Below, piece after piece: positions 62,542 to 64,000 of a stretch of 64,000 bases of DNA. Made by a program: the position numbers and the translations under genes. Each line of letters opens with the position of its first letter. Position 1 is the stretch's first letter. A model generated the notes under the pieces. It saw only the letters and a program-made list of their open reading frames with translations. It ran no database searches and was not told the origin of the DNA. The stretch is taken from NCBI RefSeq assembly GCF_030246845.1, contig NZ_CP126889.1:2522995-2586994 (forward strand). The letters run 5' to 3'. The stretch is from Enhydrobacter sp. Lineage in GTDB: Bacteria; Pseudomonadota; Alphaproteobacteria; Reyranellales; Reyranellaceae.

Positions 62542-63688
62542 GCGCGCCGACAGGCCGCGGTGGCGCGAGCCGATAACGCCCCTCGATCAGCGTGGTCTCT
62601 GGCTGGAAGAAGCGCGCGGTGCGCCGCTCGGCCAGCCAGCGCACGCTGCGCGCCGGCAAGGGCGTGGGCGGGTCGAACCGGCCCTCGGTTTCCGCCACGA
62701 GGTCGAGGATCTCGGCCGGGACCGGCGCCCCGAGCGCGGTGGTGGCGATGAAGGCGCGATAGAGATAGTCGGTGCCGAACCGGCCGAGATTGCGGCCCGG
62801 GTAGCGCCATCCGTCCAGCAGCTGCCCGAACGACGGTCCAGCGGCGGCGATCTCGGCCGCGGCGTCGGCGAGGCCTGCGGCGATCGCGTCGCGCTCCGCA
62901 TCGCTGAAGGCGCGGGCATCGAAGCGGCGACCGGAGTGGAGCCGCAGCGGCGCGAGCTCGTCGAGCACCTCGCGATCGCTCTCGGAGAGCTCGCACTCGG
63001 CCAGAAAGGCGAGGCCGGTGTCCAGGAGATCGAAGCGCCGGTCCGGCCGCGGCGGATCCCAATCGACGACAGGCTCTGGGGGAAGCTCGGTGCGCGAGCG
63101 CATCAGCTCGCGCATCTCGAGGATGCGCCGCTCGTTGCGCTTGTCGGGCGTCTCCAGGAGGCTGCGGGCTTGCAGGTTCTGCGCCGTCTCGAGATCCTGC
63201 CGGGAGTCCGCCACGGCGATGCGAAGCTGCAGCCACACCGTACGCGCCGGCGCCTGCAGGAGGGTCACGCCTTTCTCGACGTCGCCATGCCACGACGGGC
63301 CGGCGACCAGGCACGGCGGCGGCATCTCCCCCGACACGCGGCTGCTGACATGGGCAAAGGCGTCGGTGAAGGGATTGATGAAGGCCGCGCTGTAGAAGCG
63401 CGTTCCCATCGGCGGCAGGGTGAGGAACAGGGGGCCGGCCGACAGATCGAGCCAGGCGGAACCGGCCAGCACGCCGTCCACGGGACCTGCGCCCCAGTGC
63501 AGGCTGTTGAGCCTGCGGCCCAGTTCGACCGTGTCGCGGTGACGGCGCGCGAACATCCGTGCCAGCGGCGTGAGATAGAGGGCGGCGTGCCGGGCCAGCG
63601 GACGCAGTGTGTCCTTGCTGGCGGCACGCTGGACGCAGGCGGCGAAAGAGGCCACGCCGGCGAGCAGGACGCGCCGGCCGAGGGTCAT
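62534..63688 (-). CDS. DUF1254-type exported protein
   Basis: 384 residues. An N-terminal signal (TLGRRVLLAGVASFAACVQ) has a twin-Arg-like start and possibly a lipobox (AAC). GSAWLDLSAGPLFLTLPPM, then GTRFYSAAFINPFTDAFAHVS, is characteristic of the DUF1254 domain, which is often paired with DUF1214; function is unknown. Its ATG overlaps the glycosylase stop (ATGA), so the two may be cotranscribed. Confidence 0.8.
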   Translation of the reverse strand: MTLGRRVLLAGVASFAACVQRAASKDTLRPLARHAALYLTPLARMFARRHRDTVELGRRLNSLHWGAGPVDGVLAGSAWLDLSAGPLFLTLPPMGTRFYSAAFINPFTDAFAHVSSRVSGEMPPPCLVAGPSWHGDVEKGVTLLQAPARTVWLQLRIAVADSRQDLETAQNLQARSLLETPDKRNERRILEMRELMRSRTELPPEPVVDWDPPRPDRRFDLLDTGLAFLAECELSESDREVLDELAPLRLHSGRRFDARAFSDAERDAIAAGLADAAAEIAAAGPSFGQLLDGWRYPGRNLGRFGTDYLYRAFIATTALGAPVPAEILDLVAETEGRFDPPTPLPARSVRWLAERRTARFFQPETTLIEGRYRLAPPRPVGAPT

Positions 63689-64000
63689 GCCGATCGCTCG
63701 CGGAGCTGACGTCGTTCCATGACGAAGTCAGCCACGGCACGCCAGGGCTCGATGGTCCAGAAGGAGCGCGCCCGGCCGGACGGCGAGGCCAGCACGAAGA
63801 CGGCGGCGCCTTCGAGCGTCTCGGCCTGTCGGCCATAGGCGGGAGCCTTTCTGCCGAGGCCGATCGAGGCGGCGTTCTTGCTGGTGAAGGCGACCGCGGC
63901 CGGACGGAACTTGCGCAGCTTCACATGCAGTGCCTTGGCGTCCATGGCGTGGACGCTCAGCTCGTGATCGGAACCGTACTCGGTCTTGTTGAGGTCGGTG
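63685..64000 (-). CDS. mug: Mug-type G/U mismatch-specific DNA glycosylase, N-terminus outside window
   Basis: The frame is open from the right edge to the stop at 63685, giving 104 C-terminal residues. TDLNKTEYGSDHEL, then FRPAAVAFTSKNAASIGLG and SPSGRARSFWTIEPW, match the C-terminal half of the Mug/TDG uracil-DNA glycosylase family, which removes uracil or thymine opposite guanine. The start and the first catalytic motif lie beyond the window. It is upstream of and overlaps the DUF1254 gene. Confidence 0.88.
   Translation of the reverse strand, partial: TDLNKTEYGSDHELSVHAMDAKALHVKLRKFRPAAVAFTSKNAASIGLGRKAPAYGRQAETLEGAAVFVLASPSGRARSFWTIEPWRAVADFVMERRQLRERSA

Overview
The window is high-GC DNA with dense, tightly packed genes, many joined by 4-base ATGA or GTGA overlaps. 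Gene content (a ribF-ileS-lspA cluster followed by a DUF3035 lipoprotein and paired M16 peptidases, RsmD, QueF and QueG, FabI, DUF1254, several substrate-binding-protein transporters) points to an alphaproteobacterium, perhaps a Reyranella- or Rhodospirillales-like soil or water organism. That placement is inferred from gene families and order; no 16S gene is present. I see no rRNA operon, CRISPR array, intact insertion sequence or integrase.

Left part (1-28.9 kb): an APH-type kinase and a MaoC hydratase diverge. Then comes a long forward run: ribF, ileS, lspA, a lipoprotein, an active and an inactive M16 peptidase, mutL and a small secreted protein. A reverse block holds a MATE pump, a phosphatase, rsmD, a pseudouridine synthase and a glutamine-hydrolase-like protein. 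Two acyl-CoA dehydrogenases follow, then tadA, queG and queF, which all act on the tRNA wobble base. Next are an adrenodoxin-reductase-type flavoprotein, a peptide-binding protein, a methyltransferase, a lactonase-like hydrolase, an ACT-like protein, a three-gene reverse operon (racemase-like, GST, hydroxyacid dehydrogenase) and a lactate-permease-like carrier. The leaders of ileS and of the ACT-like gene share a sequence motif plus hairpin, which may be an undescribed cis-regulatory RNA.

Middle (29.0-37.2 kb): a tRNA-Thr(CGT) gene is followed by a 3.0 kb island bounded by an 18/19-base copy of the tRNA 3' end. The island carries a nonsense-mutated gene, tiny membrane proteins and an ExoD-like protein, but no integrase. 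Its right end has rewritten the last codons of fabI. Beyond it lie a bacterial-tyrosine-kinase/Wzc-like protein and the most unusual gene of the window: a periplasmic amino-acid-binding domain fused to a TRIC-type cation-channel domain, which looks like a ligand-gated channel.

Right part (37.2-64 kb): a luciferase-like oxidoreductase, LolA, a GNAT, an acyl-CoA ligase, an EamA exporter, an SDR and a PhaC-like hydrolase. A four-gene chromate-resistance operon follows (rhodanese-ChrB, Tat-exported superoxide dismutase, ChrA, beta-propeller) behind a palindromic operator, then the Co/Ni exporter DmeF with a histidine-repeat minisatellite. A Dpp-type peptide importer has its binding-protein gene tail to tail with its membrane and ATPase genes. 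A Crp/Fnr-type regulator flanked by FNR-like boxes sits before a complete CUT1 sugar-type ABC importer. DUF1254 and mug-type glycosylase genes reach the right edge.
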